Origin: Lysinibacillus sp. G4S2
GTDB lineage: Bacteria; Bacillota; Bacilli; Bacillales_A; Planococcaceae
Direction of reading: 5' to 3'
Assembly: GCF_030348505.1 (NCBI RefSeq)
Contig: NZ_JAUCFJ010000002.1
Coordinates: 2,794,001-2,858,000 of the forward strand
DNA length: 64,000 nucleotides
Under the pieces are notes generated by a model. It had not been told where the DNA came from and searched no databases. It saw nothing but the letters and a program-made list of their open reading frames with translations. The translations under genes and the position numbers were made by a program. This document shows positions 29,239 to 37,416 of this stretch, piece after piece (the first letter of the stretch is position 1; each line of letters begins with the position of its first letter).

Positions 29239-30174
29239 TTATATATGATATTCAATTTCATCAACGAAATCCCATTCATATGGTGTTTCTTGGTAAACAT
29301 AGTAGTTCAACCAGTTTGAGAATAATAAATGTGTATGGGCACGCCATGTATTATTCGGTTCTTTTGATGGATCATCATTTGGGAAGTAATTCACTGGAAC
29401 TGCAATATCCAATCCTTTTGCAACATCACGACTATATTCATCTGCTAATGTTGTTGCATCATATTCAAGGTGGCCTGTAATCATAATGTTTTTATTATCC
29501 TTCGATTGCACAATAAAGACACCCGCATCTTCTGAATACGATAATAAACGTAGATCAGGATGGTTGCGGACTTCCTCAATGGAGACTGATGTATAACGTG
29601 AATGTGGAGCCGTAAATAAATCACTGAAGCCACGTACTAAATCCACTGTTAAATCCGTAATGACATGGGAATAAACACCTGAACATTTAGCAGGAAGCTC
29701 AATTTTGCCAATACCGTAATGATGGTATAACGCTGCTTGTGCACCCCAACATATATGAAGGATCGATGTTACGTTCTTTTTGGACCAATCCATGATTTCT
29801 GATATTTCCTGCCAGTAGTTCACATCTTCAAATGCCATTTTTTCTACTGGTGCTCCCGTAATAATCATGCCATCATAGCGGCGATGGCGAATTTGATGAA
29901 AGGTCGTGTAAAATAACTGTAAATGTGATTTACTAACATTTTTTGATTCATGCGTAGCAGTATTTAAAAATGTAATATTGACTTGTAATGGTGTGTTACC
30001 TAATAAACGTAGTAATTGTAGCTCTGTTTTTTCTTTTTCTGGCATTAAATTTAAAATTAATATATTTAACGGACGAATTTGTTGGGTTTTCGCTCTATCC
30101 TCTTCCATTACGAAGATTTTTTCCTCACGTAAATGTTCTCCAGCTGGTAAGTTTTTCGGAATATTAATTGGCAT
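29239..30174 (-). CDS. metA: homoserine O-acetyltransferase (MetA family)
   Basis: 311 residues, full length. [18 protein letters not shown] opens the family; the catalytic Cys142 is in [17 protein letters not shown], and the His/Glu pair is in ITGHLEYD. Position 111 is Glu ([12 protein letters not shown]). In this family Glu111 goes with acetyl-CoA and Gly111 with succinyl-CoA, so the product should be O-acetylhomoserine, feeding methionine synthesis. Cytoplasmic. A SAM-I riboswitch lies upstream, giving repression by S-adenosylmethionine. Confidence 0.95.
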   Translation of the reverse strand: MPINIPKNLPAGEHLREEKIFVMEEDRAKTQQIRPLNILILNLMPEKEKTELQLLRLLGNTPLQVNITFLNTATHESKNVSKSHLQLFYTTFHQIRHRRYDGMIITGAPVEKMAFEDVNYWQEISEIMDWSKKNVTSILHICWGAQAALYHHYGIGKIELPAKCSGVYSHVITDLTVDLVRGFSDLFTAPHSRYTSVSIEEVRNHPDLRLLSYSEDAGVFIVQSKDNKNIMITGHLEYDATTLADEYSRDVAKGLDIAVPVNYFPNDDPSKEPNNTWRAHTHLLFSNWLNYYVYQETPYEWDFVDEIEYHI

Positions 30175-30271
30175 CTTGCATTCCCCTCTCTTTTATTTCT
30201 CTCTTTCTAACATCAATTAGTGCCTTAGTATCCATGCACAAAGCTCATAAAATCTTTTATCGAATTAAATT

Positions 30272-30319
30272 AAAAAATCCCCCTCATTCCATTTGAGATA
30301 GAATGAGAAGGATTTTTTA
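30272..30319 (-). terminator. expression-platform terminator of the SAM riboswitch
   Basis: Minus-strand AAAAAATCCTTCTCATTC pairs with GAATGAGGGGGATTTTTT; two U-G pairs occur only in this orientation. It lies between aptamer and metA. Confidence 0.92.
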
Positions 30320-30330
30320 CCACGTTCACT

Positions 30331-30440
30331 CTTATCTCTCAAAGGATCAATCCTTCGCTGGAATTAGCACCTTTCTAACTTTTTTTGTTAGAGGTTGCTG
30401 AAGCGTCATCGGGCCAAATCCCTCAGCTTCTCTTGATAAG
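30331..30440 (-). ncRNA. SAM-I riboswitch (S-box)
   Basis: Minus-strand RNA starts CTTATCAAGAGAAGCTGAGG and contains GGCCCGATGACGCTTCAGCA, then AAGGTGCTAATTCCAGC and the closing GAGAGATAAGAG, all S-box landmarks in order. It controls metA by attenuation. The first 15 bases of the aptamer also form the start of the 160-bp direct repeat. Confidence 0.97.
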
Positions 30441-30585
30441 ATTATTTAATTAAAATGAATTGTAACATGAACAATTAGGAATTTCAATAATACATAGAAT
30501 ATTTTGTTATTAACATGCATGTTCTACTATGAATTGATGAACACTATTCTTGATGCAAACCTTATTTACACGATGAAATATTATG
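30426..30585. repeat. 160-bp direct repeat, left copy
   Basis: Begins GCTTCTCTTGATAAGATTAT and ends CACGATGAAATATTATG. Matches 34051-34210 with about five substitutions and no gaps. It contains the 5' edge of the SAM riboswitch and the region where the metA promoter should lie. Confidence 0.95.
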
Positions 30586-30615
30586 AGATTCCTAATAGCT
30601 TTAATTTGGGAGTAA

Positions 30616-31095
30616 TACATTTACTATTGGGATTTAGATCGCATTTATGTAGAAATGGAAAATCAAAGTTATTGCGTTTGCATGTGGAACATTGATGAAT
30701 ATGAAATTCGATGGACGTTATTTATTGATATTCCAGATGAGGACGGTGGAACTCATAGTGAACCAATTAATGAAGGTATAACTGACTTTGATTCTTCTGA
30801 AGATGAACGCGAGATGAAATTTAATCTATCCGAATGGGAAGAAGAAATGAAGGAAAGCAATTTGTTTCATTGGTACTGAATTTTCTAAAGGATGAAATTA
30901 ATGAATGTGATGGTGCAAGTGAAGACAGTGGAGTACACGTTGATTTAAGAAATTGTAACTATTATGTTTTAGGTCGTAAATGGACAGAAGTAATTGAAGA
31001 ATTCCTAAAAAAATGGCTATGGATTCTACTTTACAGGTGCAGACGGACATTGGACTAATATCTATAAATATAAAAGTTTAGTACCACAAATTTAA
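30616..31095 (+). pseudogene. frameshifted gene relic, acidic protein
   Basis: Three successive frames read as parts of one protein: YYWDLDRIYVEMENQSYCVC through DEDGGTHSEPINEGITDFDS in the first, FLKDEINECDGASEDSGVH then YYVLGRKWTEVIEEFLKK in the second, and GFYFTGADGHWTNIYKYKSL in the third. No start with a site remains for the first frame. The acidic single-domain character recalls immunity proteins of polymorphic toxins, but I do not recognise the family. It begins right after the left direct repeat. Confidence 0.55.
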
Positions 31096-31167
31096 GTGAA
31101 AGTCGTCATAGCAACTATAAACCGCGTTGACTGAAGATGAGATCAATGAGCTATTGAAATAAAACAA

Positions 31168-31332
31168 TCTACATGTTCCTTTGAGAATGATGAGACGGTT
31201 ACTTATTTATTTGATAAGTTTAAAGATGACTTTATAGGCTTATCTAATATGATCGAGGAAGTTGAAAATAAATTATCAATTTACACTGTAAAGTTTACGG
31301 ATTTGATATTTTTAAAAAATTTATTTAGATAA
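31168..31332 (+). pseudogene. short gene fragment
   Basis: An open stretch without a proper start reads CSFENDETVTYLFDKFKDDF, then IGLSNMIEEVENKLSIYTVK and stops at 31332. It has a normal coding composition, but the family is not recognised. Probably debris of the inserted segment. Confidence 0.35.
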
Positions 31333-31390
31333 TATCTATCTTAATTCCTCCAATAATATGTTTACTAGTGTAATTTTCTTATTCTCATTT

Positions 31391-32648
31391 CACACGTGTT
31401 GATTAACCAAAATTATACAGTAGTTGAATGATTTATGTTCCAATGAAACACCAGGATTTCTTTCACCCTGATTCGCCATTCTATTGGCAGGGCAGCACAA
31501 AGAAACATCCGTGTAAAACCTACGAATGATAAGGGTTTGATATTATTTTTCTTATTCCCTTGTGTATGAAGAAATTTCAAACAAACATAGGCAATAAGGG
31601 CTACGAATAGCTGATTGAATACAGCATTTTTTGTTGTTCCGAATAGAACAGGTACGTTCAAGTTTTGTTTAATCCAACGGAAAAAATTTTCAATCGCCCA
31701 ACGTGACTTATACATGTTGGCAATTTCTTCAGCGGTGATATCCATTAAACTTGTCACGACACGTATTTCTTTATCTTCATGATCTATGAATTGAACGACA
31801 CGATGGCGTTTTTTCGTTTGTTTTTGTGGCGTCCCAAGCGTACAAGTAAAATCAGCTGTCACATTGGAATCGTTGGTACGACTACCTTGGAGCGATTTTT
31901 TGCGATTTAATTGCACATTGTCTTTTAAACGTAACACAAAATGTTGATATTCTTTCAGGTAGCGATCGACTTTATCAATAGAAAAGTAGGCACGGTCACA
32001 AACGAGGATAAACCTTTTATCTTCAAGGAATTCGCCAATGGGACCATCATGTTTTAAACCGGTTGTTTCTACGACTTTTAAGGGCATCGCAGTTTCATTA
32101 GTAAAACTAACATGTAATTTGATTCCTGAACGTTCGCCGTGATAGACAGCCCAAGGTAATCTTGTTTTGCCTACTGTAATGGTAGTTGAATCAACGGCTA
32201 ATAATCTTTTCGGCAATTTCAATTTACGACGAGCTGCACGGTTGAGCTTCCCGACAATCACTTCAAAAATTCGTTTGATGATGCCATAATCAAGTGCCTT
32301 TAAATGTTTAGAAAGCGATGAATGATTCACCGAAACAAGACCGTTACTTGGACCCACATCCGCTGCGTGGCGTAAACTTTTCCACTCGTTCGTGGCAGCA
32401 CCAATTAAATACGAAATGAGCGTGGGAACTGTACATTTTCGTGCTGTTTCTACATAACCGAATTCGCTTAAGATTGATTGCCATTCTTCCTCTGAAAGAA
32501 AGGTTTGAATGAGTGTAAAAATCGTGTTATTCTTGTTCAAGAGAGATTCCTCATTTCGTAATTGTTTGTGTAGTAACTAACATTTTACATGAGAATCTCT
32601 CTTTTTGTATAATTTTTATTGGAAGAAATTAGATAATCAACACGCGTG
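31391..32648 (-). mobile_element. intact IS4-family insertion sequence, 1258 bp
   Basis: Terminal inverted repeats of 15 bp, CACACGTGTTGATTA at the left and (reversed) CACGCGTGTTGATTA at the right, match at 14 of 15 positions. A perfect 9-bp target duplication TTCTCATTT flanks it (31382-31390 and 32649-32657). The single transposase gene is intact. Fresh ends and target duplication point to a recent insertion. Confidence 0.93.
31413..32540 (-). CDS. IS4-family DDE transposase
   Basis: 375 residues. The DDE triad is visible: first Asp in LLAVDSTTITVGK, second in FILVCDRAYFS, and Glu in the Y-(2)-R-(3)-E-(6)-K signature YKSRWAIENFFRWIKQ that marks IS4. An N-terminal helical DNA-binding region precedes it. 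Uninterrupted from ATG to stop, so it should be active. Encoded wholly inside the 1258-bp element. Confidence 0.95.
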   Translation of the reverse strand: MNKNNTIFTLIQTFLSEEEWQSILSEFGYVETARKCTVPTLISYLIGAATNEWKSLRHAADVGPSNGLVSVNHSSLSKHLKALDYGIIKRIFEVIVGKLNRAARRKLKLPKRLLAVDSTTITVGKTRLPWAVYHGERSGIKLHVSFTNETAMPLKVVETTGLKHDGPIGEFLEDKRFILVCDRAYFSIDKVDRYLKEYQHFVLRLKDNVQLNRKKSLQGSRTNDSNVTADFTCTLGTPQKQTKKRHRVVQFIDHEDKEIRVVTSLMDITAEEIANMYKSRWAIENFFRWIKQNLNVPVLFGTTKNAVFNQLFVALIAYVCLKFLHTQGNKKNNIKPLSFVGFTRMFLCAALPIEWRIRVKEILVFHWNINHSTTV

Positions 32649-32655
32649 TTCTCAT

Positions 32656-33273
32656 TTATACATTATCTATGTATCTATTTAGTAGATTTTCAGCTTCAAA
32701 AAAATTAAGACTTACTTTACGTGTTCTTTCAGATGAAATTTCATTTTCCAACACCCCTAAATGTGTTAGATTGGCTATTTCATTTTTAAAAACTGGTAAA
32801 TGGAATGTAAAGTCATTAATCTCTAGTAACATTAAAAAACCACCAAACATTGTGTGATAACCTTTAATTTCAATTTCGCTTTCTGATAATAATTTTTTAA
32901 TTACGGACACCTTTAAATCGTATAATTTGGACTGTCTAGTTTTAGCAGCCTGTACAACTGAATGGTTTTTCAAATGATAATTATCCTTCTTAGTATCACG
33001 ACTTACTTTAGCTGATTTATTGATTAAATAAAGTGACTCAGCAATATTTTGTAATGTAATAGGGTGTTCCGTAACTTTACGCTTTTTTATCTCTACACAG
33101 TTGTCAATGTGATATAAAACATAATTGCCCCATTTGGAGTTTACATATAACTTTGCTGTAGCGTCATATTGCGATTCATCAAACGGTTTTAAACCTAATT
33201 CATTTTTCAATTTAGTTTTAGTGTAGTAACCTTCCTCGATATTCTTCCACGAATGAAAATGCGGTACTTCCAT
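32656..33273 (-). CDS. hypothetical protein at the IS target site
   Basis: 205 residues starting MEVPHFHSWKNIEEGYYTKT; ATG after GGAGGAGATTTTA. Soluble, lysine-rich N-terminal half (HPITLQNIAESLYLINKSAK, VSRDTKKDNYHLK) and a C-terminal half with YHTMFGGFLMLLEINDFTFH. It recalls YkyL/phage-associated proteins of Bacilli, but the family is not certain. The IS inserted into its stop codon, and the target duplication restored the TAA. Part of the cargo between the 160-bp repeats. Confidence 0.6.
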   Translation of the reverse strand: MEVPHFHSWKNIEEGYYTKTKLKNELGLKPFDESQYDATAKLYVNSKWGNYVLYHIDNCVEIKKRKVTEHPITLQNIAESLYLINKSAKVSRDTKKDNYHLKNHSVVQAAKTRQSKLYDLKVSVIKKLLSESEIEIKGYHTMFGGFLMLLEINDFTFHLPVFKNEIANLTHLGVLENEISSERTRKVSLNFFEAENLLNRYIDNV

Positions 33274-33493
33274 TAAAATCTCCTCCTTTTCAGCTTCCCT
33301 TTATTCGGTATTTAAAAGAAATATAATCTACATTATTTTACCCAAATTTATTTACATCCTTTTTTCCACATGCTATACTCAGTATACAAATCTTATACAT
33401 ATAAATTTACCCTTCCTTCTAAATAGTTAATTTTAACTCTACCACCCTTGCATTTTATTTGCAAGGTTATTTGTCGTTGTTCTATTAATTGTT
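33274..33493. other. short intergenic of the inserted segment
   Basis: CCTTGC / GCAAGG hairpin at 33446-33466 may end the recombinase transcript weakly. Otherwise AT-rich with nothing recognised. Confidence 0.4.
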
Positions 33494-33910
33494 TTATTTG
33501 CGATAACTGCTATATGATTGATGTCTCTTTCTTTTGGTACGATAAAACGCTAACATTTGATTAATTTGTTGATCTGTAAAAGTATCAATCTTCACATCTA
33601 CTTTTTGAGTTTTTATCTTCTTCGCAATGTTTTCATCGACATATCCCTCTTCAACGCAATAATTTAAAAAAGCTTTAGGTCGTAAAATAATTGTGTTGAT
33701 TGTATTTGGTTTCTTATTGTGTTGCTGTGCTATTATTAAATAATTCTTGAAATGGTTACGTGTCACATCCTCAACATTAACTGCTCCTTCTTTAAGGCAA
33801 TAGTCAACGAAGGGTTTGATCAAGTATTTATAACTATTGATATTTGAATCAGTTGTGTTATTAAATCGTCTATCCGCTATAAAATCATCAAACGCAAACT
33901 TTAAAAGCAT
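33494..33910 (-). pseudogene. truncated tyrosine recombinase (phage-type integrase)
   Basis: About 138 residues from ATG at 33910 after AAAGGAGTG. The N-terminal SAM-like core-binding domain is present (FAFDDFIADRRFNNTTDSNI, then YLIKPFVDYCLKEGAV, VTRNHFKNYL, KAFLNYCVEEGYVDENIAKK). The linker and QQINQMLAFYRTK-RHQSYSSYR remain, but the catalytic domain with its R-H-R-Y residues is missing; the frame is lost in the strand where 'YRDY--I-LLLGTGMR' is normally found. It lies just inside the right direct repeat, the usual place for an integrase. Confidence 0.8.
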
Positions 33911-34050
33911 AAAAAAATACACTCCTTTTCATCTAAATTAATAGACAGTAAGAAGTGTACTATTGATAACAAATAAACTGTATTTTACTCCACATCTTAT
34001 CAAGTGCCTTGAACCCTTGGTATTACTGACTTTTCAAAAATTCTTTTAAG

Positions 34051-34210
34051 GCTTCTCTTGATAAGATTATTTAATTAAAAAGAATTGTAACATGAACAAT
34101 TAGGAATCTCAATAATACATAGAATATTTTGTTATTAACATGCATGTTCTACTATGAATTGATGAACACTACTCTTGACGCAAACCATATTTACACGATG
34201 AAATATTATG
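34051..34210. repeat. 160-bp direct repeat, right copy
   Basis: 97% match to 30426-30585. It precedes the GIY-YIG gene and carries a copy of the first 15 aptamer bases of the metA riboswitch, which make no sense here on their own and so mark a duplication. Confidence 0.95.
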
Positions 34211-34261
34211 GTAAACAAGCCGTAATTATGTTACCATATACCTTTAGTAATAGAGAGGAAC

Positions 34262-34642
34262 GTGAATAGTTTGATTAAAATTGAATTTCCAAAACCAGAT
34301 TTAGTAATTCGCCAACGCGAACAAGATTTAAAGCCAGGTGATGTACCAATCACACCATACCATGGTTTTATTGATTTCCATAAAATCACACGTGAAAATG
34401 GCGGCATTTTCTTATTCTACAATGAACAGAATGAATTATTATTTGTCGGTAAAGCTCGTAAAATTCGTCAACGTATTAAAAAGCATTTCGAGGACAATGT
34501 GTCACCGATGAAAAATCATCGTAATGAAATTTTCAAAATTGAAGTGTATGAAGTGGAAGATCCAATGGAACGTGAAATTTACGAAACATACGCGATCAAC
34601 TCATTCCGCGCTAAATACAATGTTGATAAAGTTTTTTATTAA
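34262..34642 (+). CDS. GIY-YIG-type endonuclease-like protein
   Basis: About 123-126 residues. After a 35-residue lead come GIFLFYNEQNELLFVGKARK and IRQRIKKHF, the start of a GIY-YIG module as in UvrC N-termini; the later ETYAINSFRAKYNVDK holds the conserved Glu and Asn region. The first motif reads GGI--FYN instead of GIY/YIG, a degenerate but known form. The TTG at 34271 has better spacing from GAGAGG than the GTG at 34262. Cytoplasmic; possible DNA repair role. Upstream promoter lies in the right direct repeat. Confidence 0.75.
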   Translation: MNSLIKIEFPKPDLVIRQREQDLKPGDVPITPYHGFIDFHKITRENGGIFLFYNEQNELLFVGKARKIRQRIKKHFEDNVSPMKNHRNEIFKIEVYEVEDPMEREIYETYAINSFRAKYNVDKVFY

Positions 34643-34659
34643 TAAGACAGCCAAAAGTA

Positions 34660-34697
34660 AGAATCTGCTCTCCTTTACGTAGAGCAGATTCTTTTTT
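34660..34697. terminator. bidirectional terminator
   Basis: AGAATCTGCTCT / AGAGCAGATTCT, 12 perfect pairs, T run on the right. Shared by the convergent GIY-YIG and TrmB genes. Confidence 0.9.
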
Positions 34698-34704
34698 ACT
34701 GCTT

Positions 34705-35487
34705 TTAATCTAAGAAAAAGGCTTTACGTTCTTTTGTAATCCATTCCTCAAGCTCCTTATCATCACGCTTTAATAGTCGATTGACAAGGACGTCATGCCA
34801 TATATAATCCTCTAATAAATAAATCTGAACAGGGTCAGTTGTAATAAAAGCCGTTTCTTGATTTGATGGTGAGTGACCATAAATCATTTCCTGACCATCT
34901 ACGGATAAAATAAACCAATGGGGCGTGGAAGCTTTCCTCGTATATTGTGTAATACGATGTTGGTCAATGGATGCAACATTTTCATCCACATACAATGTAA
35001 TGCCATGAACCGGAGTATGCTGGTTGACCTCATGTATATCTTCTCGTAATTCTTCGTACATATCTTCCCACATCGATAATAGTACTTTTTTCTCCGCTTT
35101 TTTTAATAACGACTGACAGTAATTGACGATTGCCTGTTTCCCTTTAAGCATTAGCACTTTATGTTCTGTTTCCTGCTCTTTTGTTTCTAATTTTTCTAAT
35201 TGTGTACTAATCGACGTAAAGTTCGATTGCCAACTTTGCTGAATTTGTTGTAAAAACACAGCTACAGGAATGGAAGAGTAAGTCGTTTGATCTGTAGTTT
35301 CTTCTTTCAGTACTAGCCCTTTTTCAACAAGTAAATCAAGTATGTCATATATTCTTGCCCGTGGAATACCGGAGTTTTTGCTTACTTGATAGGCACTTAC
35401 ATGACTATTTTGTACGAGTGCTGTATAGGCCTTAGCTTCATATTCTGTAAATCCCAGTTCTTTTAACTGGGCGATTAATTCATCCAT
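34705..35487 (-). CDS. TrmB-family transcriptional regulator
   Basis: 260 residues. The N-terminal winged helix ELGFTEYEAKAYTALVQN, then YQVSKNSGIPRARIYDILDL is the TrmB DNA-binding domain. A coiled-coil (QSNFTSISTQLEKLETKEQE) for dimerisation and a C-terminal effector domain follow (MLKGKQAIVNYCQ, VLLSMWEDMYEEL). Family members sense sugars or other metabolites. It is a lone gene, so its target and ligand are unknown. ATG follows GGAGGGATTG. Confidence 0.9.
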   Translation of the reverse strand: MDELIAQLKELGFTEYEAKAYTALVQNSHVSAYQVSKNSGIPRARIYDILDLLVEKGLVLKEETTDQTTYSSIPVAVFLQQIQQSWQSNFTSISTQLEKLETKEQETEHKVLMLKGKQAIVNYCQSLLKKAEKKVLLSMWEDMYEELREDIHEVNQHTPVHGITLYVDENVASIDQHRITQYTRKASTPHWFILSVDGQEMIYGHSPSNQETAFITTDPVQIYLLEDYIWHDVLVNRLLKRDDKELEEWITKERKAFFLD

Positions 35488-35607
35488 CCAATCCCTCCAT
35501 AACCAAATTTTAGTCCAACCATCATAACGTGTGGTTGATGGGCCAAATTTTGAAAGAAAAATGCTTATTTTTAGGTGTACAAATAGTCCCTGTTATAAGC
35601 TCTATAA

Positions 35608-36081
35608 TTACCAGACAGGTCTCAGACTCGTTGGTAATTTACCTTCATTTACATCATAAACTAATGTGGTTAAATCTTCTTTGAGCGTTTGCAGTCGTTC
35701 AACACCTATTTTTGTAATCCATTGTTGCTCAATCTCAGCTAGTATCTTCTTTTTTGCATTAACTACTAACCAACCTCGTTCGGTCAAAACAATAATTTTC
35801 CCTCTCTTATCAGTGGGATGAGCTTTGCGCATTACATAACCACGGTGCTCAAGATAATCCACCATTTTACTTACAGCTTGCTTTGTAATTCCTAAATATT
35901 CGGCAATTTCTATACCTGTGGCTCCATTGGGAATGATACATTTAAACATAAAACCATGTACAGGTCTAATATCTCCAAATCCCATTACACTCAATCTGTC
36001 ATGCAGTTCATTAATTGATGTACTAAAGGATAATGATAAAAGTGATGTAAGATCCAACTCATTAAATACTTCATGATTCAC
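35608..36081 (-). CDS. MarR-family regulator
   Basis: 157 residues from GTG at 36081, eight bases after GAGGAGG; the longer frame would place that site inside the gene. Winged-helix motifs GATGIEIAEYLGITKQAVSK, then MVDYLEHRGYV, then HPTDKRGKIIVLTERG are typical of MarR. It is divergent from the DUF3238 gene, and two operators lie between them. The azoreductase remnant just downstream of DUF3238 suggests it once controlled an azoR gene, as related MarR proteins do in response to quinones or electrophiles. Confidence 0.92.
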   Translation of the reverse strand: MNHEVFNELDLTSLLSLSFSTSINELHDRLSVMGFGDIRPVHGFMFKCIIPNGATGIEIAEYLGITKQAVSKMVDYLEHRGYVMRKAHPTDKRGKIIVLTERGWLVVNAKKKILAEIEQQWITKIGVERLQTLKEDLTTLVYDVNEGKLPTSLRPVW

Positions 36082-36103
36082 ACATAAAACCTCCTCAAAT
36101 AAA

Positions 36104-36118
36104 GTCAATTAGGTTGAC
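36104..36118. promoter_or_regulatory. MarR operator 1
   Basis: GTCAATTAGGTTGAC, near-palindrome with GTCAA/TTGAC arms, 23 bases before the marR start codon; a second like site lies 49 bases away. Confidence 0.75.
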
Positions 36119-36152
36119 TTTATTTGTAACACATTGTACTATACGCAATGTG

Positions 36153-36167
36153 GTCAATCAAGTTGAC
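36153..36167. promoter_or_regulatory. MarR operator 2
   Basis: GTCAATCAAGTTGAC, same arms and same 15-base size as operator 1. The overlapping TTGACTATAATTCG could be part of the promoter for 36209. Confidence 0.75.
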
Positions 36168-36208
36168 TATAATTCGATTCTTAAATAAATAAATCATGGA
36201 GGATTCTT

Positions 36209-36793
36209 ATGGCTAACATCATTAAAGTTAGAGCAAGTGTATTTATTCCAATGTCTTGGACTGAACCTAAGAAGGATACTCAAACAGGAAATGTCATTCA
36301 ATTTGAAGGTGACTCACGTGAATTTACACCATATGCTGTCAACACTATGCGGTCCAGAGTTGAACAAGAAGTAGTTATAGATTTTTATAAAAAAGAAATT
36401 TTCACATATGCAAATACTGGAATAACAACAGAAAAAATCATAACTCCCGGTGGATCCGTTAATAAAAGAACAGGAAAAGCTAGTACGGAAGGTATTTTAT
36501 GTACTGATATTGTATGGGGATTAGATGACGTTAAATTTCAAATGAGTGCTAGTGCTAGCAACCCATTAAATGTATATGCACCTCCCGTTGATTATCTTTT
36601 AACTGTACATGTCAAAAAAGATGGTACTGTCGATATTCAAGGTGCACATGACGGATTCCCTTGTTATGAATTTTATAAGCAAGTAAGTTTTGGTCCTTTT
36701 GAGAAAATTCATACACATGACTTCAGAGAAACTGGGGATACTCCTGAAGCTCTAGGTGGAGACATGGAGTATAGTTTTACTAAGATATTGTAA
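36209..36793 (+). CDS. DUF3238-like protein
   Basis: 194 residues, ATG after ATGGAGGATTCTT. No signal peptide. Features such as VRASVFIPMSWTEPKKDTQT, FEGDSREFTPYAVNTMRSR and GAHDGFPCYEFYKQVSFGPF (quoted in part) resemble DUF3238, a beta-rich family of unknown function in Bacilli. It sits where the regulated gene of the MarR switch is expected, directly after the operators. I am moderately sure of the family and have no function to offer. Confidence 0.65.
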   Translation: MANIIKVRASVFIPMSWTEPKKDTQTGNVIQFEGDSREFTPYAVNTMRSRVEQEVVIDFYKKEIFTYANTGITTEKIITPGGSVNKRTGKASTEGILCTDIVWGLDDVKFQMSASASNPLNVYAPPVDYLLTVHVKKDGTVDIQGAHDGFPCYEFYKQVSFGPFEKIHTHDFRETGDTPEALGGDMEYSFTKIL

Positions 36794-36800
36794 AGACAGT

Positions 36801-37043
36801 ATGATTCCCTACTTTGGAGATACAAAAATTACATTATTAAACGCAAGTGGCGGTGTCTATTCTGAAAGACCAAAAGCTGAGTTAGAAATGGCTGTTACAT
36901 ATGTAACAAACATGATGAACTTCTTCGGTGTAAAAGATTTAGAGAAAATAGTGATTGAAGGTCACAATCAATTCCCAGATAAAGCGAAAGAAATTATTGC
37001 AGCAGGACTTGAAAAGGCTGTTAAAGTAGCAAGTACGTTTTAA
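36801..37043 (+). pseudogene. azoR: C-terminal relic of an FMN-dependent NADH-azoreductase
   Basis: 80 residues: GDTKITLLNASGGVYSERP, then MAVTYVTNMMNFFGVKDLEK, then EGHNQFPDKAKEIIAAGLEK and AVKVASTF. These match the C-terminal half of AzoR (about 210 residues), including the GG-YS FMN-proximal loop and the VEGH motif. The N-terminal flavodoxin half is missing. It begins eight bases after the DUF3238 stop and cannot make a working enzyme. It ends at a strong terminator (37100-37135). Confidence 0.85.
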
Positions 37044-37099
37044 TTAGTCAAAACTAAGACTCTTTATGGCAGTACCAACACTATTATTTTCATGTAAAG

Positions 37100-37135
37100 T
37101 ATGGAGTGAAATTGGATTTCGCTCCATATTTTTTA
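37100..37135 (+). terminator. terminator after the azoR relic
   Basis: TATGGAGTGAAAT / ATTTCGCTCCATA followed by TTTTTTATT. Confidence 0.88.
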
Positions 37136-37416
37136 TTCTACCTTTTATTCAAAGGCTTCTTCGCAATCTATGCCTTTTTAACCCCATACCTATCCTCTTC
37201 TATCCTTACTTCAAGTGATAGAACTCTCTTTAATTCAACTTAGATACAAATACAGTCTAGATTTAATTTAATGGTATCGTTTTAAAATAGTATTACCCTC
37301 AACCAGTTTCTAAGAATCTAAATTTTGCAGATCATTTGCTTACTAAAAAGTTAGTCTTTACAGCAAGCAGAATTTTAGTTACTATTTCAGTAGTAACTAA
37401 ATAAAGAGGTGCAAAC
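37136..37416. other. intergenic before the TauE gene
   Basis: No coding frame is supported. The TauE promoter should lie near 37330-37390, but none stands out. Confidence 0.4.

Noticed and set aside
30426..34210. Reading the 160-bp repeats as IS ends
   Set aside because: The IS inside has its own 15-bp ends and 9-bp target duplication; the long repeats lie far outside it and contain host control sequence.
36756..37043. 95-residue frame overlapping the end of the DUF3238 gene as a full gene
   Set aside because: The similarity to azoreductase starts only after 36801; the upstream part is out-of-frame DUF3238 sequence. Annotated as an azoR relic.
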